DNA from: Catenulispora pinistramenti
GTDB taxonomy: Bacteria; Actinomycetota; Actinomycetes; Streptomycetales; Catenulisporaceae
Assembly: GCF_018274385.1 (NCBI RefSeq)
Contig: NZ_JAAFYZ010000025.1
Location: 1 to 64,000, forward strand
Direction of reading: 5' to 3'
Length of the DNA: 64,000 nt
The notes beneath the pieces were generated by a model. It saw only the letters and a list, made by a program, of their open reading frames with translations. It was not told the origin of the DNA and made no database searches. This document shows positions 27,706 through 36,748 of the stretch, one piece after another. A program made the translations under genes and the position numbers. Within the stretch, counting starts at the first letter, position 1. Every line of letters starts with the position of its first letter.

Positions 27706-28881
27706 TCAGGGCTCCAGCAACTCCCCCGCGCTCAGCGCCTCCACCTCGGCGGCCCGCGCCACCGAAGCCGGAGCCGTCGTCACCATCTCGTACACCGCGA
27801 GCAGGTCCGCGGCCACCACCGACCAGTCGTAGCGCCGCACCGCGAGCGAGGCCGCCTGCGACAGCCGCGCGCGCTCCCCGGCGTCGCCCAGCAGCTCGAT
27901 CGCGTCCTTGGCCAGGGCGTGGGCGTCGCCGACCGGGAACGTGCGCCCGACCGTGCCGCCCTCCAGGACCAGTTCGAAGGCGTCCAGGTCGCTGGCCAGC
28001 ACCGGCGCTCCGGCGGACATGGCCTCGACCAGGATGATGCCGAAGCTCTCGCCGCCGAGGTTGGGCGCCACGTAGACGTCCACGCTGGACAGCAGGCGTG
28101 CCTTGTCCGTATCGGAGAGCCGGCCCAGGAACTCCACCTGGCCGCGCACCGCATCCGGCAGGAACGCCGCGGCCTCCTCCGCGTCGCCGCCGCCGAGCAC
28201 CAGCAGCCGGACGCCGGGCCGGACCGCGGCGATCTCGGGGAACGCCTCCAACAGCGTCGCCAGGCCCTTGCGCGACTCGGTGAAGCGGCCGATGAACGCC
28301 AGCGTCCCGCCCTGGCCGGGCTGCGTCTGCCACTCCGGCCGGGGCTCGGCGCGCTGGTAGAAACCGACGTCCACGCCGTTCGGGATCACCACCGCGTCGC
28401 CGCCCAGGTGCTCGACCAGGGTGCGGCGCGCGTATTCGGACACGGCGATACGGGCGCTGATCTTCTCCAGCGTGGGCTGGAGGATCGGGTACGCGACGGT
28501 CATCGCCCGCGAGCGCGGGTTGGCGGTGTGGAAAGTGGCGACGATCGGCCCGGAGCCGGCCCAGCAGGCCAGCATCGACAGGCTCGGCGAGGACGGCTCG
28601 TGCACGTGCAGCACGTCGAACGCGCCGTCGTGCAGCCAGCGCCGCACCCGCGCGGCGGACAGGAAGCCGAAGTTCACGCGCGCCACCGAGCCGTTGTACG
28701 GCACCGGCACCGCACGCCCGGCGGGGGTGACGTACTCCGGCAGCGAGGCCTCGTCGTCGGCCGGGGCCAGCACCGAGACCTCGTGACCCAGCCGGATCAG
28801 GTGCTCGGCCAGGTCCCGGACGTGGTTCTGCACGCCGCCCGGGATGTCCCACGCGTAAGGGCAGACCACGCCGATTTTCAC
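27706..28881 (-). CDS. pimA: Phosphatidylinositol alpha-mannosyltransferase (GT4)
   Basis: 391 residues, a GT-B glycosyltransferase that adds the first mannose from GDP-mannose to phosphatidyl-myo-inositol on the cytoplasmic face. The N-terminus MKIGVVCPYAWDIPGGVQNH, then VLHVHEPSSPSLSMLACWAG, IPNGVDVGFY and GGESFGIILVEAMSAG (the EX7E motif) closely match mycobacterial PimA. The ATG at 28881 overlaps the patA stop by 4 bp. The order pgsA-patA-pimA is the same as in mycobacteria, which supports the assignment. Confidence 0.93.
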   Translation of the reverse strand: MKIGVVCPYAWDIPGGVQNHVRDLAEHLIRLGHEVSVLAPADDEASLPEYVTPAGRAVPVPYNGSVARVNFGFLSAARVRRWLHDGAFDVLHVHEPSSPSLSMLACWAGSGPIVATFHTANPRSRAMTVAYPILQPTLEKISARIAVSEYARRTLVEHLGGDAVVIPNGVDVGFYQRAEPRPEWQTQPGQGGTLAFIGRFTESRKGLATLLEAFPEIAAVRPGVRLLVLGGGDAEEAAAFLPDAVRGQVEFLGRLSDTDKARLLSSVDVYVAPNLGGESFGIILVEAMSAGAPVLASDLDAFELVLEGGTVGRTFPVGDAHALAKDAIELLGDAGERARLSQAASLAVRRYDWSVVAADLLAVYEMVTTAPASVARAAEVEALSAGELLEP

Positions 28882-29972
28882 GACGCCTCCGGGGAAGGCG
28901 ACGGCTCCGGCTCAGGCGCGACCTTGGCCTGGGGCTCGGGCGCAGCCTTGGCCTCGGCTTCAGGCGCGGCCGCAGCCCCCGAATCCGTCTCTGTGTCCGC
29001 CGCCGCCGCAGCCGCAGCCGCCGGCTTCGCCTTGGGCGCCTTAGCCGGATCAAGGTCCGCGAGGAAGAACTTCTGCATCATGTGCCAGTCCGCCGGATGC
29101 GCGGCGATCCCCTCGGCATAAGCGTCGGCGAGCTGCTGGCACATCACGGCCACCTTCTCCGGCCGCTTCCCGTCAGCCGGAACCGGAATCTCCCGCCCCA
29201 CCCTTATGCTCATCCGCCCATACGACGGGTACCAGAGCCGCACCGGCAGCAACGCCGCCCCGGTCTGCACCGCCAGCGCCGCCGGCCCGGCCGCGATCCG
29301 CGTGGCCTCGCCGAACATCGTCACCTGCGCACCGCTGGCGCTCAGGTCCCGGTCGGCGACCAGGGCGACCGTCTTGCCGGCCCGCAGCCGCCGGGCCAGC
29401 GTGCCGAACACCGACGGGCCCCCGTCGTGCGGCAGCACCTCCATGCCCAGGCCGCGCCGGTAGTCCAGGAACTTCTCGGCCACCGACTCCGGCTTCAGGT
29501 GCTCGGCGACCGTGGTGAAGCCCTCGCCGGTGAAGTGCACCAGCCACACCCCGGCGTGGTCGTAGTTGCCGGTGTGGCCCAGGGCCAGGATCGCTCCGCG
29601 GCCGGAGGACATCGCGGCCTTCAGCCGCCCTATGTCCTCGGCGGGGAAGTCGACGCTGCTCATGATGCGCTCACGGCTCCACGTCGGCACGCGGAACTGC
29701 TCGCAGTACTGCCGCAGCGCCGACCGCATGGCCTGGTGCGAGACCGCGCGCAGCTTCGCCTCCGACGTGTCCTTGCCCAGCACCCGCAGCAGGTTCTTCT
29801 CCAGCTGCCGCACCTGGCCGCCGCGCCGGGCCCACAGCCGGTCGGCGATGAGGTCGAACACCCGGTAGGCCGCGCGCTCCGGCAGCAGCTTCACCGCTCC
29901 CCACGCCGCCCCGTAGCCCCAGCTGACCAGCCGCTCCTTGGCGCTTTCCGTACGCACGGTCCCAGCGCTCAC
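28878..29972 (-). CDS. patA: Phosphatidylinositol mannoside acyltransferase (PatA-like, LPLAT family)
   Basis: 364 residues, a lysophospholipid-acyltransferase-family enzyme expected to acylate the mannose of PIM at the inner membrane. The HX4D motif is seen in ALGHTGNYDHAGVW, followed by VALVADRDLSASGAQVTMFG and LPVRLWYPSYGRMSIRVG. The GTG at 29972 overlaps the pgsA stop (GTGA), and its own stop overlaps pimA. The last about 60 residues (Ala/Pro/Glu-rich) are an unusual low-complexity tail. Function is by homology and context. Confidence 0.9.
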   Translation of the reverse strand: MSAGTVRTESAKERLVSWGYGAAWGAVKLLPERAAYRVFDLIADRLWARRGGQVRQLEKNLLRVLGKDTSEAKLRAVSHQAMRSALRQYCEQFRVPTWSRERIMSSVDFPAEDIGRLKAAMSSGRGAILALGHTGNYDHAGVWLVHFTGEGFTTVAEHLKPESVAEKFLDYRRGLGMEVLPHDGGPSVFGTLARRLRAGKTVALVADRDLSASGAQVTMFGEATRIAAGPAALAVQTGAALLPVRLWYPSYGRMSIRVGREIPVPADGKRPEKVAVMCQQLADAYAEGIAAHPADWHMMQKFFLADLDPAKAPKAKPAAAAAAAADTETDSGAAAAPEAEAKAAPEPQAKVAPEPEPSPSPEAS

Positions 29973-30586
29973 GCGACCGCCTCCCCCTTGAGCAGTACCT
30001 TGCGGACCAGCATCACCCGCTGCACCAGCGTGACGAAGGACCCGATGGCGATGGCCCACAGCGTGATCGCCTGGATGTAGGGCACGCCCAGCCCCGCCAG
30101 CCCGGTCGCCACCAGCGACCCGACCAGCCGCTCGCTGCGCTCGACGTAGCCGACGTTGGCGTTCACCCCGAGCCCCTCGGCGCGGGCCCGCGCGTAGGAC
30201 ACCACCGCGCCCAGCGCCATGATGGCCAGGCAGAGCCCGAACATGACCGGCTGGTTCCCGCCGCGGGCGAACCAGTACGCCAGCCCGCCGAAGATCGCCG
30301 CGTCGCCGAGCCGGTCCAGCGTGGAATCCCAGAACGCCCCGAACTTGTCGGTGCGCTCCAGAATCCGCGCCATCGTGCCGTCGATCAGATCGGAGAACAC
30401 GAACGCGGTGATGACCACCGTCCCGACGAAGAACGACCCGCGCGGATAGAAGCACAGCGCACCGGCGATCACGCCGAGCGTGCCCACCAGCGTCACCGCG
30501 TCCGGACTGATCCCGATCTTCAGAAAGAACCGGGCGGTCGGGGTGAAGATGGCGGTGAAGAAGGCACGCGCATAACGGTTGAGCAT
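29969..30586 (-). CDS. pgsA: CDP-alcohol phosphatidyltransferase (phosphatidylinositol phosphate synthase)
   Basis: 205 residues with about six membrane helices. The catalytic motif D-x2-DG-x2-AR-x8-G-x3-D-x3-D is complete in SDLIDGTMARILERTDKFG followed by AFWDSTLDRLGD. Its place before patA and pimA makes phosphatidylinositol phosphate synthase the likely activity rather than phosphatidylglycerolphosphate synthase. It is the first gene of the operon. The 147-bp gap to leuA shows no gene. Confidence 0.9.
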   Translation of the reverse strand: MLNRYARAFFTAIFTPTARFFLKIGISPDAVTLVGTLGVIAGALCFYPRGSFFVGTVVITAFVFSDLIDGTMARILERTDKFGAFWDSTLDRLGDAAIFGGLAYWFARGGNQPVMFGLCLAIMALGAVVSYARARAEGLGVNANVGYVERSERLVGSLVATGLAGLGVPYIQAITLWAIAIGSFVTLVQRVMLVRKVLLKGEAVA

Positions 30587-30733
30587 GACCGTCCTGAAAT
30601 CGGGTACGTGGGGTCGGTGGGGCGTCTGTCCCGCGGCCAGCCGACCGCGAGGCCATCATAGGGGTCCGGCCGCCTCCGGCTACCCTCGACGGCCGGGTGG
30701 GACCGTCCCCGCCCGACCCCCTCGCACCCGTCG

Positions 30734-32545
30734 TCAGGCCTGGTCGAGCCCCTGGTTCAGGGCGGACACCGCGGCCCGCACCATCGCGGTCACCACTGAG
30801 GTGTCCAGGCCCACGCCCCAGACCTCACGGCCGTCCACCCGGGAGCGGATGTAGCAGGCCGCGACGGCGTCGGCGCCGGCGGCCACCGCGTGTTCGGAGT
30901 AGTCGAGCACTTCGAACCGGATCCCGGCCTTGGCCAGGGCCACGGTCAGCGCCGACAGCGGCCCATTACCGGAACCGGATACCGGGATGACACCGCCGTC
31001 GGCGCGGACCACGCTCGCCCCGACCCGGTGGCCGCCCTCCGGGAGTTCCTGGAACGCCGGCTCGGTCAGCTGCCACGGGCCGTCCTCCCCCGGCACCACA
31101 TACGTCGCCCGGAACAGCTCCCACAGATCCTTCGGCGCCATCTCCTGACCGTGCTGGTCGGTGGCCCGCTGCACCACCTTGGAGAACACCGGCTGAAACT
31201 CGCGCGGCAGATCGACGCCGTAGTGCGTGCGCAGCAGATAGGCCATCCCGCCCTTGCCGGACTGGCTGTTGACCCGGATCACGCCCTCGTAGCTGCGCCC
31301 GACGTCCGCCGGGTCGATCGGCAGGTACGGCACGTCCCACGGCGCCTGGTCCGGCGGCACTCCCAGCTTGGCGGCCGAGGCGGCGTGGTGCGCCATGCCC
31401 TTGCTGATGGCGTCCTGGTGCGTGCCGGAGAACGCGGTGTAGACGAGGTCGCCGCCGTAGGGGTGCCGCACGTGGACCGGGATCCGGTTGCACTCCTGGA
31501 CCACGGCCTTGATCGCGTCGATGTCGGAGAAGTCGATCATGGGATCCACGCCCTGCGCGTGCAGGTTCAGCCCCAGCGTCACCAGGTCCACGTTGCCGGT
31601 GCGCTCGCCGTTGCCGAACAGGCAGCCCTCGACGCGCTGCGCCCCGGCCAGCACCGCGAGCTCGGCGCAGGCCACGCCGGTACCGCGGTCGTTGTGCGGG
31701 TGCACGGACAGGATCACGTCCTCGCGGCGGGCCAGGTTCCGGCTCATGTACTCGATCTGGTCGGCGTAGATGTTCGGCGTCGCCACCTCGACCGTGGCCG
31801 GCAGGTTGTGCACCACGGGGCGGTCGGCGCACGCGTCCCAGATCTCGGTGACCCGGTCGCAGACCTCGAGCACGTAGTCCGGCTCGGTCAGGTTGAACAC
31901 CTCAGGCGAGAACTGGAAGCGCATCCGGTCGGCGCCCGAACTGTGTTCCGCGCCCGCGCCTTTCGCCCCCGAGCGCTGGTCGGCGAGCTTGGCGACCAGT
32001 TCCGCGGCGTCCTCGATCAGCGCCTTGACCTCGGCCCGGCTGCCCCGCAACACCAGGTCGCGCCAGGCCGGCGCGGTCGCGGTGTAGAGGTGGACCAGCA
32101 CGTTCGGCAGGCCCTCGACCGCAGCGAAGGTCCGCTCGATCAGCTCGGGCTTGGCCGGGGTGAAGACGGAGATCGTGACGTCCTCCGGGATGTCGTCACG
32201 GGCCGCCAGCGAGCGCACGAAGTCGAAATCCGTCTGGCTGGCCGAGGGATAAGCGACCTCGATCTCCTTGTATCCCATCAGCAGGAACAGGCCGAACATC
32301 CGGGCCTTGCGCTCGGTGTCCATCGGCTCGGCCAGCGCCTGGTTGCCGTCCCGCAGGTCCACCGGGACCCACAGCGGCGCGGCGGTGAAGCGGTTGTCGG
32401 GCCAGGTCCGCGCTGGCTGTGTCTTCGTCTCCGGCTTCGCCGCGAGCGGGACGTCCACCCGGTCGAAGACGCTCCGGTAGCGGTGCGAGGGCATCGGGCT
32501 GGGCTGCTGGGGATTCCACGGCGGGGTCAGGGCTCGAGTCGTCAT
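30734..32545 (-). CDS. leuA: 2-isopropylmalate synthase, type 2
   Basis: 603 residues. The TIM-barrel HMGL-like catalytic domain begins near [16 protein letters not shown] (metal and substrate residues Arg-Asp). [15 protein letters not shown] carries metal-binding His, [18 protein letters not shown] is characteristic, and the C-terminal LeuA dimer/regulatory domain (about 470-600) binds leucine in this family. It catalyses the first step of leucine synthesis. I used ATG 32545; a GTG 18 bp upstream is possible. It is divergent from a FadR-type regulator. Confidence 0.96.
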   Translation of the reverse strand: MTTRALTPPWNPQQPSPMPSHRYRSVFDRVDVPLAAKPETKTQPARTWPDNRFTAAPLWVPVDLRDGNQALAEPMDTERKARMFGLFLLMGYKEIEVAYPSASQTDFDFVRSLAARDDIPEDVTISVFTPAKPELIERTFAAVEGLPNVLVHLYTATAPAWRDLVLRGSRAEVKALIEDAAELVAKLADQRSGAKGAGAEHSSGADRMRFQFSPEVFNLTEPDYVLEVCDRVTEIWDACADRPVVHNLPATVEVATPNIYADQIEYMSRNLARREDVILSVHPHNDRGTGVACAELAVLAGAQRVEGCLFGNGERTGNVDLVTLGLNLHAQGVDPMIDFSDIDAIKAVVQECNRIPVHVRHPYGGDLVYTAFSGTHQDAISKGMAHHAASAAKLGVPPDQAPWDVPYLPIDPADVGRSYEGVIRVNSQSGKGGMAYLLRTHYGVDLPREFQPVFSKVVQRATDQHGQEMAPKDLWELFRATYVVPGEDGPWQLTEPAFQELPEGGHRVGASVVRADGGVIPVSGSGNGPLSALTVALAKAGIRFEVLDYSEHAVAAGADAVAACYIRSRVDGREVWGVGLDTSVVTAMVRAAVSALNQGLDQA

Positions 32546-32588
32546 GCCCCCGAACGGTAGCACTCCTCAGACAAGCTGAGCACCTGAG

Positions 32589-32626
32589 TTGCTGAGCGGT
32601 GCCGGGACGGTGGTACAACTGGGGCC
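32589..32626 (+). promoter_or_regulatory. Candidate leaderless promoter and GntR-like site before the FadR-type gene
   Basis: TTGCTG (32589-32594) and TACAAC (32614-32619) are spaced 19 bp, and TACAAC ends 7 bp before the GTG start, the geometry of leaderless actinobacterial promoters. The overlapping TGGTACAACTG is close to the FadR-type GntR consensus TNGTNNNACNA. The same TGGTACAAC recurs at 33417 before the EF-G-like gene. Confidence 0.5.
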
Positions 32627-33307
32627 GTGAGCCTGCGATCGATCCAGCCCAGCCCGCTCGTGGAGCAGGCCGCCGAACAGCTGCGCGAGCAGATCACCGG
32701 CGGGGCCTGGCCGGTCGGCACCAAACTGCCCGGCGAGACCACGCTGGCCGCCTCGCTGGGCGTCGGCCGCTCCACGGTCCGCGAGGCGATCCGGGCCCTG
32801 GCCGGCGAGGGGCTGCTCCAGCCGCGGCAGGGGGCCGGGGTGTTCGTGCTGGCCGTCGAGTCCCGCACCGATCTGGCCGACCACCTGCGCAAAGCCTCGG
32901 TCGCCGACCTCTACGAGGTCCGGATGATGATCGAGACCCGGGCCGCGCGGCTGGCCGCCGAGCGCCGCACCCAGGCCGACGTCGCGACACTCGAAGCCGC
33001 GCTGGAGCGCCGGACCCGCGCCGCGCGCAGGTCCGACGAGGAGTTCGTGGACGCCGACGTCGCCCTGCACACGGCACTCGTGGCCGCGGCCGGGAACCCG
33101 GTGCTCACCGCCTTGTTCGAGCAGTTCGTCCCGACCCTGCGGGAGGGTCTGGTGGAGATGGTCAAACGGCTGGGCCGGGCCGACGAGAACCTGGGGCACC
33201 GGGCGCACGCGGCGCTGGTCGCGGCGGTCGCGGAGGGGAACCCGGACCGGGCCGAGACCGTGGTGAGCGAGGAGATCGGCGCGACCACGCTGCGCCGGAT
33301 CCCGTGA
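32627..33307 (+). CDS. FadR-subfamily GntR transcriptional regulator (FCD domain)
   Basis: 226 residues. The winged helix is at 1-80 (TLAASLGVGRSTVREAIRAL then GLLQPRQGAGVFV), and the helical FCD ligand domain is at about 90-220 (VRMMIETRAARLAAERR, DADVALHTALVAAAGNPVL and HRAHAALVAAVAEGNPDRAE). The Asp/His residues in DVALH and HAALVAA fit the metal-binding pocket of FCD proteins. The start is GTG at 32627. It is divergent from leuA with an 81-bp gap, so leuA or itself is a likely target; the ligand is unknown. Confidence 0.9.
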   Translation: MSLRSIQPSPLVEQAAEQLREQITGGAWPVGTKLPGETTLAASLGVGRSTVREAIRALAGEGLLQPRQGAGVFVLAVESRTDLADHLRKASVADLYEVRMMIETRAARLAAERRTQADVATLEAALERRTRAARRSDEEFVDADVALHTALVAAAGNPVLTALFEQFVPTLREGLVEMVKRLGRADENLGHRAHAALVAAVAEGNPDRAETVVSEEIGATTLRRIP

Positions 33308-33502
33308 GCCGCGACCTCGTAAACACCGCGTGAACCACTCGGGCCCCGCCCCCTTGTGGCCTGTCCGATATAGGAGTTGGCTGCAAGGAACAGCCGGGTA
33401 ACGAAGTATGTACAGCTGGTACAACCGTTGCCCCCGTGTCATGACAAGATCGGCTCCGGCTCGGTGACGAGCCGCCCTGACCCAGGAAAAGGAGCACGCT
33501 CG

Positions 33503-35692
33503 ATGGCAGACAAATCAGGCGGACAGGGCGGCCACGCCGGGGCCGCCGGCAGGGTGCCGACGCCCTCCGGGCCCGAGCGGATCCGGAACGTGGTGCTCGT
33601 CGGGCACACCGGTGCCGGCAAGACCACACTGGCCGAATCCCTGCTGGCGGCCACGGGCGCGGTGAACCGGCCCGGCCGGGTCGAGGAGGGCACCACCGTC
33701 ACCGACTTCGACGAGGTCGAACAGCGGCAGCAGCGCTCGGTGGCCCTGGCCCTGGCCCCGGTGGAGTTCCAGGGTGTGAAGGTCAACCTGCTGGACGCCC
33801 CGGGCTACGCCGACTTCGTGGGCGACCTGCGCGCCGGACTGCGGGCGGCCGACGCCGCGCTGTTCGTCGTGTCGGCCGCCGACGGAGTCGACGGCTCGAC
33901 GCGGCTGCTGTGGGAGGAGTGCGCGGCGGTCGGGATGCCGCGCGCCGTGGTCGTCACCAAGCTGGACTCGGCCCGCGCCGACTTCGACGAGATGGTGCTG
34001 ATCTGCCAGCGCATCTTCGGCGACGGGGTGCAGCCGCTGTACCTGCCGCTGCTGGACGAGGAGGAACACGTCGGCGGGGTCATCGGACTGCTGACCCAGC
34101 GGATCTACGACTACTCCGAGGGCGAGCGCACCGAGCGCGACGCCGAGGAGGCGCACCGCGAGGGCGTGGAGAACGCCCGCAACGCCCTGATCGAGGGGAT
34201 CATCGCCGAGAGCGAGGACGAGACCCTCATGGACCGCTACCTCGGCGGCGAGGAGCTGGACACCGAGGTGCTGATCGACGACCTGGAGAAGGCGGTCGCG
34301 CGCGGGTCCTTCTACCCGGTGCTGCCCTACTCGGCGATCGCCTCGGGGGCGGTCGCCGCTCCGCCGGCGCTGGGCTCGATCGAGCTGCTGGAGCTGATGA
34401 CCAAGGCCTTCCCCTCGCCGCTGGAGCACGAGGTGCCGCCGGTCAGCTCGCCGGAGGGCAAGCCGAAGGGCCCGCTGACCTGCGACCCCGACGGGCCGCT
34501 GGTGGCCGAGGTGGTGAAGACCTCCACCGACCCCTACGTCGGGCGGATCAGCCTGGTCCGGGTGTTCTCCGGCACGCTGCGCCCCGATCTGCCGGTCCAC
34601 GTCTCCGGCCACGGCCAGGAGTCCCGCGGGCACGCCGACCACGACATCGACGAGCGGGTCGGCGCGCTGTCCTGCCCGCTGGGCAAGGTGCAGCGCGGCA
34701 TCGACGCCGGGATCGCCGGCGACATCGTCGCGGTGGCCAAGCTGCTGCACGCCGAGAGCGGCGACACGCTGTCCGGCAAGGACGACCCGATGCTGATCGA
34801 GCAGTGGCTGATGCCGGACCCGCTGCTGCCGGTCGCGATCCGCGCGCACGCCAAGAGTGACGAGGACAAGCTGTCGCAGTCGCTGTCCCGGCTGGTCGCC
34901 GAGGACGCCACGCTGCGCCTGGAGATGAACCCGGAGACCCGGCAGCTGGTGCTGTGGTGCATGGGCGAGGCGCACATGGACCTGGTCCTGGACCGGCTGA
35001 AGAACAAGTTCGGCGTGGCCGTGGACACCGTCTCGCACCGGATCTCGCTGCGCGAGACCTTCGGCGGGGCCGCCAAGGGCCACGGCCGACACGTCAAACA
35101 GTCCGGCGGCCACGGCCAGTACGCGATCTGCGACATCGAGGTCGAGCCGCTCCCGTCCGGCAGCGGCTTCGTGTTCGTGGACAAGGTGGTCGGCGGCGCG
35201 GTGCCCCGCAACTACATCCCCTCGGTGGAGAAGGGCGTGCGGGCGCAGATGGAGCGCGGCGTCGCGGCCGGCTACCCGATGATCGACCTGCGCGTGACCC
35301 TCTACGACGGCAAGGCGCACTCGGTGGACTCCAGCGACATGGCCTTCCAGACCGCCGGTGCCCTGGCCCTGCGCGACGCCGCGGCCAAGACCAGCATCCT
35401 GCTGCTGGAGCCGGTCGACAGCCTGGAGATCCAGGTCGCCGACGAGTACGTGGGCGCGGTGATGGGCGACCTGTCCTCCCGGCGCGGCCGGGTGTCGGGC
35501 TCGGAGCCCGGCGAGAACGGCCGCACGGTGATCCGGGCCGACGCCCCGGAGGTGGAGATCGGCCGCTACGCGATCGAGCTGCGCTCGCTGTCGCACGGCA
35601 CCGGGACGTTCACCCGGAGCTACCTGGGGCACGAGCCCATGCCGCCGCAGCTGGCGACGAAGGTGAAGGCCGAGGTCGAGCAGGAGGCGTGA
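33503..35692 (+). CDS. EF-G-like translational GTPase (EF-G2 type)
   Basis: 729 residues. G1 is GHTGAGKTTL (34-43), the G3 region is LLDAPGYADFVGDLRAG, and G4 is VVTKLDSARADF. Domains II-V follow, with the domain IV segment ETFGGAAKGHGRHVKQSGGHGQYA and domain V near the C-terminus. Divergence from canonical EF-G (extra N-terminal Gly/Ala tail, altered switch I) matches the actinobacterial EF-G2 paralogue, whose cellular task is not settled. The ATG at 33503 follows AAAAGGAG; the frame open from 33377 has no site. Confidence 0.88.
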   Translation: MADKSGGQGGHAGAAGRVPTPSGPERIRNVVLVGHTGAGKTTLAESLLAATGAVNRPGRVEEGTTVTDFDEVEQRQQRSVALALAPVEFQGVKVNLLDAPGYADFVGDLRAGLRAADAALFVVSAADGVDGSTRLLWEECAAVGMPRAVVVTKLDSARADFDEMVLICQRIFGDGVQPLYLPLLDEEEHVGGVIGLLTQRIYDYSEGERTERDAEEAHREGVENARNALIEGIIAESEDETLMDRYLGGEELDTEVLIDDLEKAVARGSFYPVLPYSAIASGAVAAPPALGSIELLELMTKAFPSPLEHEVPPVSSPEGKPKGPLTCDPDGPLVAEVVKTSTDPYVGRISLVRVFSGTLRPDLPVHVSGHGQESRGHADHDIDERVGALSCPLGKVQRGIDAGIAGDIVAVAKLLHAESGDTLSGKDDPMLIEQWLMPDPLLPVAIRAHAKSDEDKLSQSLSRLVAEDATLRLEMNPETRQLVLWCMGEAHMDLVLDRLKNKFGVAVDTVSHRISLRETFGGAAKGHGRHVKQSGGHGQYAICDIEVEPLPSGSGFVFVDKVVGGAVPRNYIPSVEKGVRAQMERGVAAGYPMIDLRVTLYDGKAHSVDSSDMAFQTAGALALRDAAAKTSILLLEPVDSLEIQVADEYVGAVMGDLSSRRGRVSGSEPGENGRTVIRADAPEVEIGRYAIELRSLSHGTGTFTRSYLGHEPMPPQLATKVKAEVEQEA

Positions 35693-35724
35693 CAGCACCG
35701 CAGCGCGCAAGGTCCTAACACGGC

Positions 35725-35753
35725 AGGAGGGGTCCCGACGCAGGACCCCTCCT
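35725..35753 (+). terminator. Hairpin after the EF-G-like gene
   Basis: A perfect 11-bp stem (AGGAGGGGTCC with GGACCCCTCCT) and 7-nt loop lie 32 bp past the stop codon. Confidence 0.8.
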
Positions 35754-35816
35754 CCCGCCTGTCATGTACACCAGTGTTCAGACTCAACACCGTGAGTCGC
35801 TGGTGAACCTCGACGG

Positions 35817-36746
35817 GTGAGGGTGGGAACGACGGTGCCGCGCAAATCCTCGGCGAATCAGCCGACCATGCAATTGAACGTCCCGGCGCCGGCGGCGAGT
35901 ACGGCGCCGTCGCAACAGCAGGGGCTGCCACAGTCGCCGCCGGGGTCAACTCTGGTAAAGCCTCCGCAGCAGGCTCCGGTGCTGCCGCCGGGCCAGCCTC
36001 AGTCTCCCGGGCAATCTCCGCCTCCAGGGCAGCCCCAGTCTCCCCGGCGATCCGCGTCGGGGCCGTCTCGCCGGGCGGTCCTGGCCATCGCACTGGTTCT
36101 TGTACTAGTCGCCGCCGGCGGCGGCGTGACCTGGGCGATGTGGCCGACGAGCAAGGCGGCGCCGCCCGCGGCCAGTCCCCTGCACGTCGTCCCCGGCACG
36201 GTCCAGGCCGCGGTACTGACCCCGGACGAGGTCAGCAAGGCGATCGGCACGACGGTGATCGCCGGCCCGCAGAGCGACCAGCCGCCGGCCGCGCTGACCG
36301 CCGACCCGGCGTTGTGCGCGGTGGCCGTGGGACCGGCGACCGCGTCCGGCTACACGTCGGGCTGGACGGTGTTCCTGTCCACCACGTATGAGGACTCTGC
36401 CGGGTCCGGGGACTACACCGTGACCCAGACCGTGGGCGTCTACGGCAGCGCGGACCAGGCCACGAGCGTGTTCGGCAAGCTCGGCGACGGCGTGAAGGGC
36501 TGCCCGTCGGCGACCCGGACCGACCCGAATCAGGGCCCGGTGAAGTGGGACTACACCGTCGGCACGGCGACCTCGGACACCCTCGTCTGGACCGCTACGC
36601 AGGAGTCCGGCGGCGGGTGGGCGTGCTACCGGCAGGCCCGGCTCAAGGGCAAGGACGTGGTGCAGGTCGCGGTGTGCGAGGGCGGGGACGGCGGGTCGGC
36701 GGCCGCGCAGGTCGCCGGGCAGTTCACGGCCCGGGTGAGCGGGTAG
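35817..36746 (+). CDS. Membrane-anchored PknH-like sensor-domain protein
   Basis: 309 residues from the GTG at 35817 (in-frame GTG at 35835 and ATG at 35868 are alternatives). A Pro/Gln/Ser-rich cytoplasmic region (1-86) leads to one transmembrane helix (about 87-109) and an extracytoplasmic domain of about 180 residues. That domain has four cysteines (167, 229, 270, 287), aromatic strands and the late C...VAVC pattern of the PknH extracellular sensor family, where two disulfides hold the fold. There is no kinase domain. It ends 2 bp before the start of the Hint-toxin-like gene, so the two are almost certainly co-transcribed. Confidence 0.7.
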   Translation: MRVGTTVPRKSSANQPTMQLNVPAPAASTAPSQQQGLPQSPPGSTLVKPPQQAPVLPPGQPQSPGQSPPPGQPQSPRRSASGPSRRAVLAIALVLVLVAAGGGVTWAMWPTSKAAPPAASPLHVVPGTVQAAVLTPDEVSKAIGTTVIAGPQSDQPPAALTADPALCAVAVGPATASGYTSGWTVFLSTTYEDSAGSGDYTVTQTVGVYGSADQATSVFGKLGDGVKGCPSATRTDPNQGPVKWDYTVGTATSDTLVWTATQESGGGWACYRQARLKGKDVVQVAVCEGGDGGSAAAQVAGQFTARVSG

Positions 36747-36748
36747 CC

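Noticed and set aside
35817-36746. Serine/threonine kinase PknH itself
   Set aside because: No kinase motifs are present; only the membrane anchor and an extracellular sensor-like domain can be seen.
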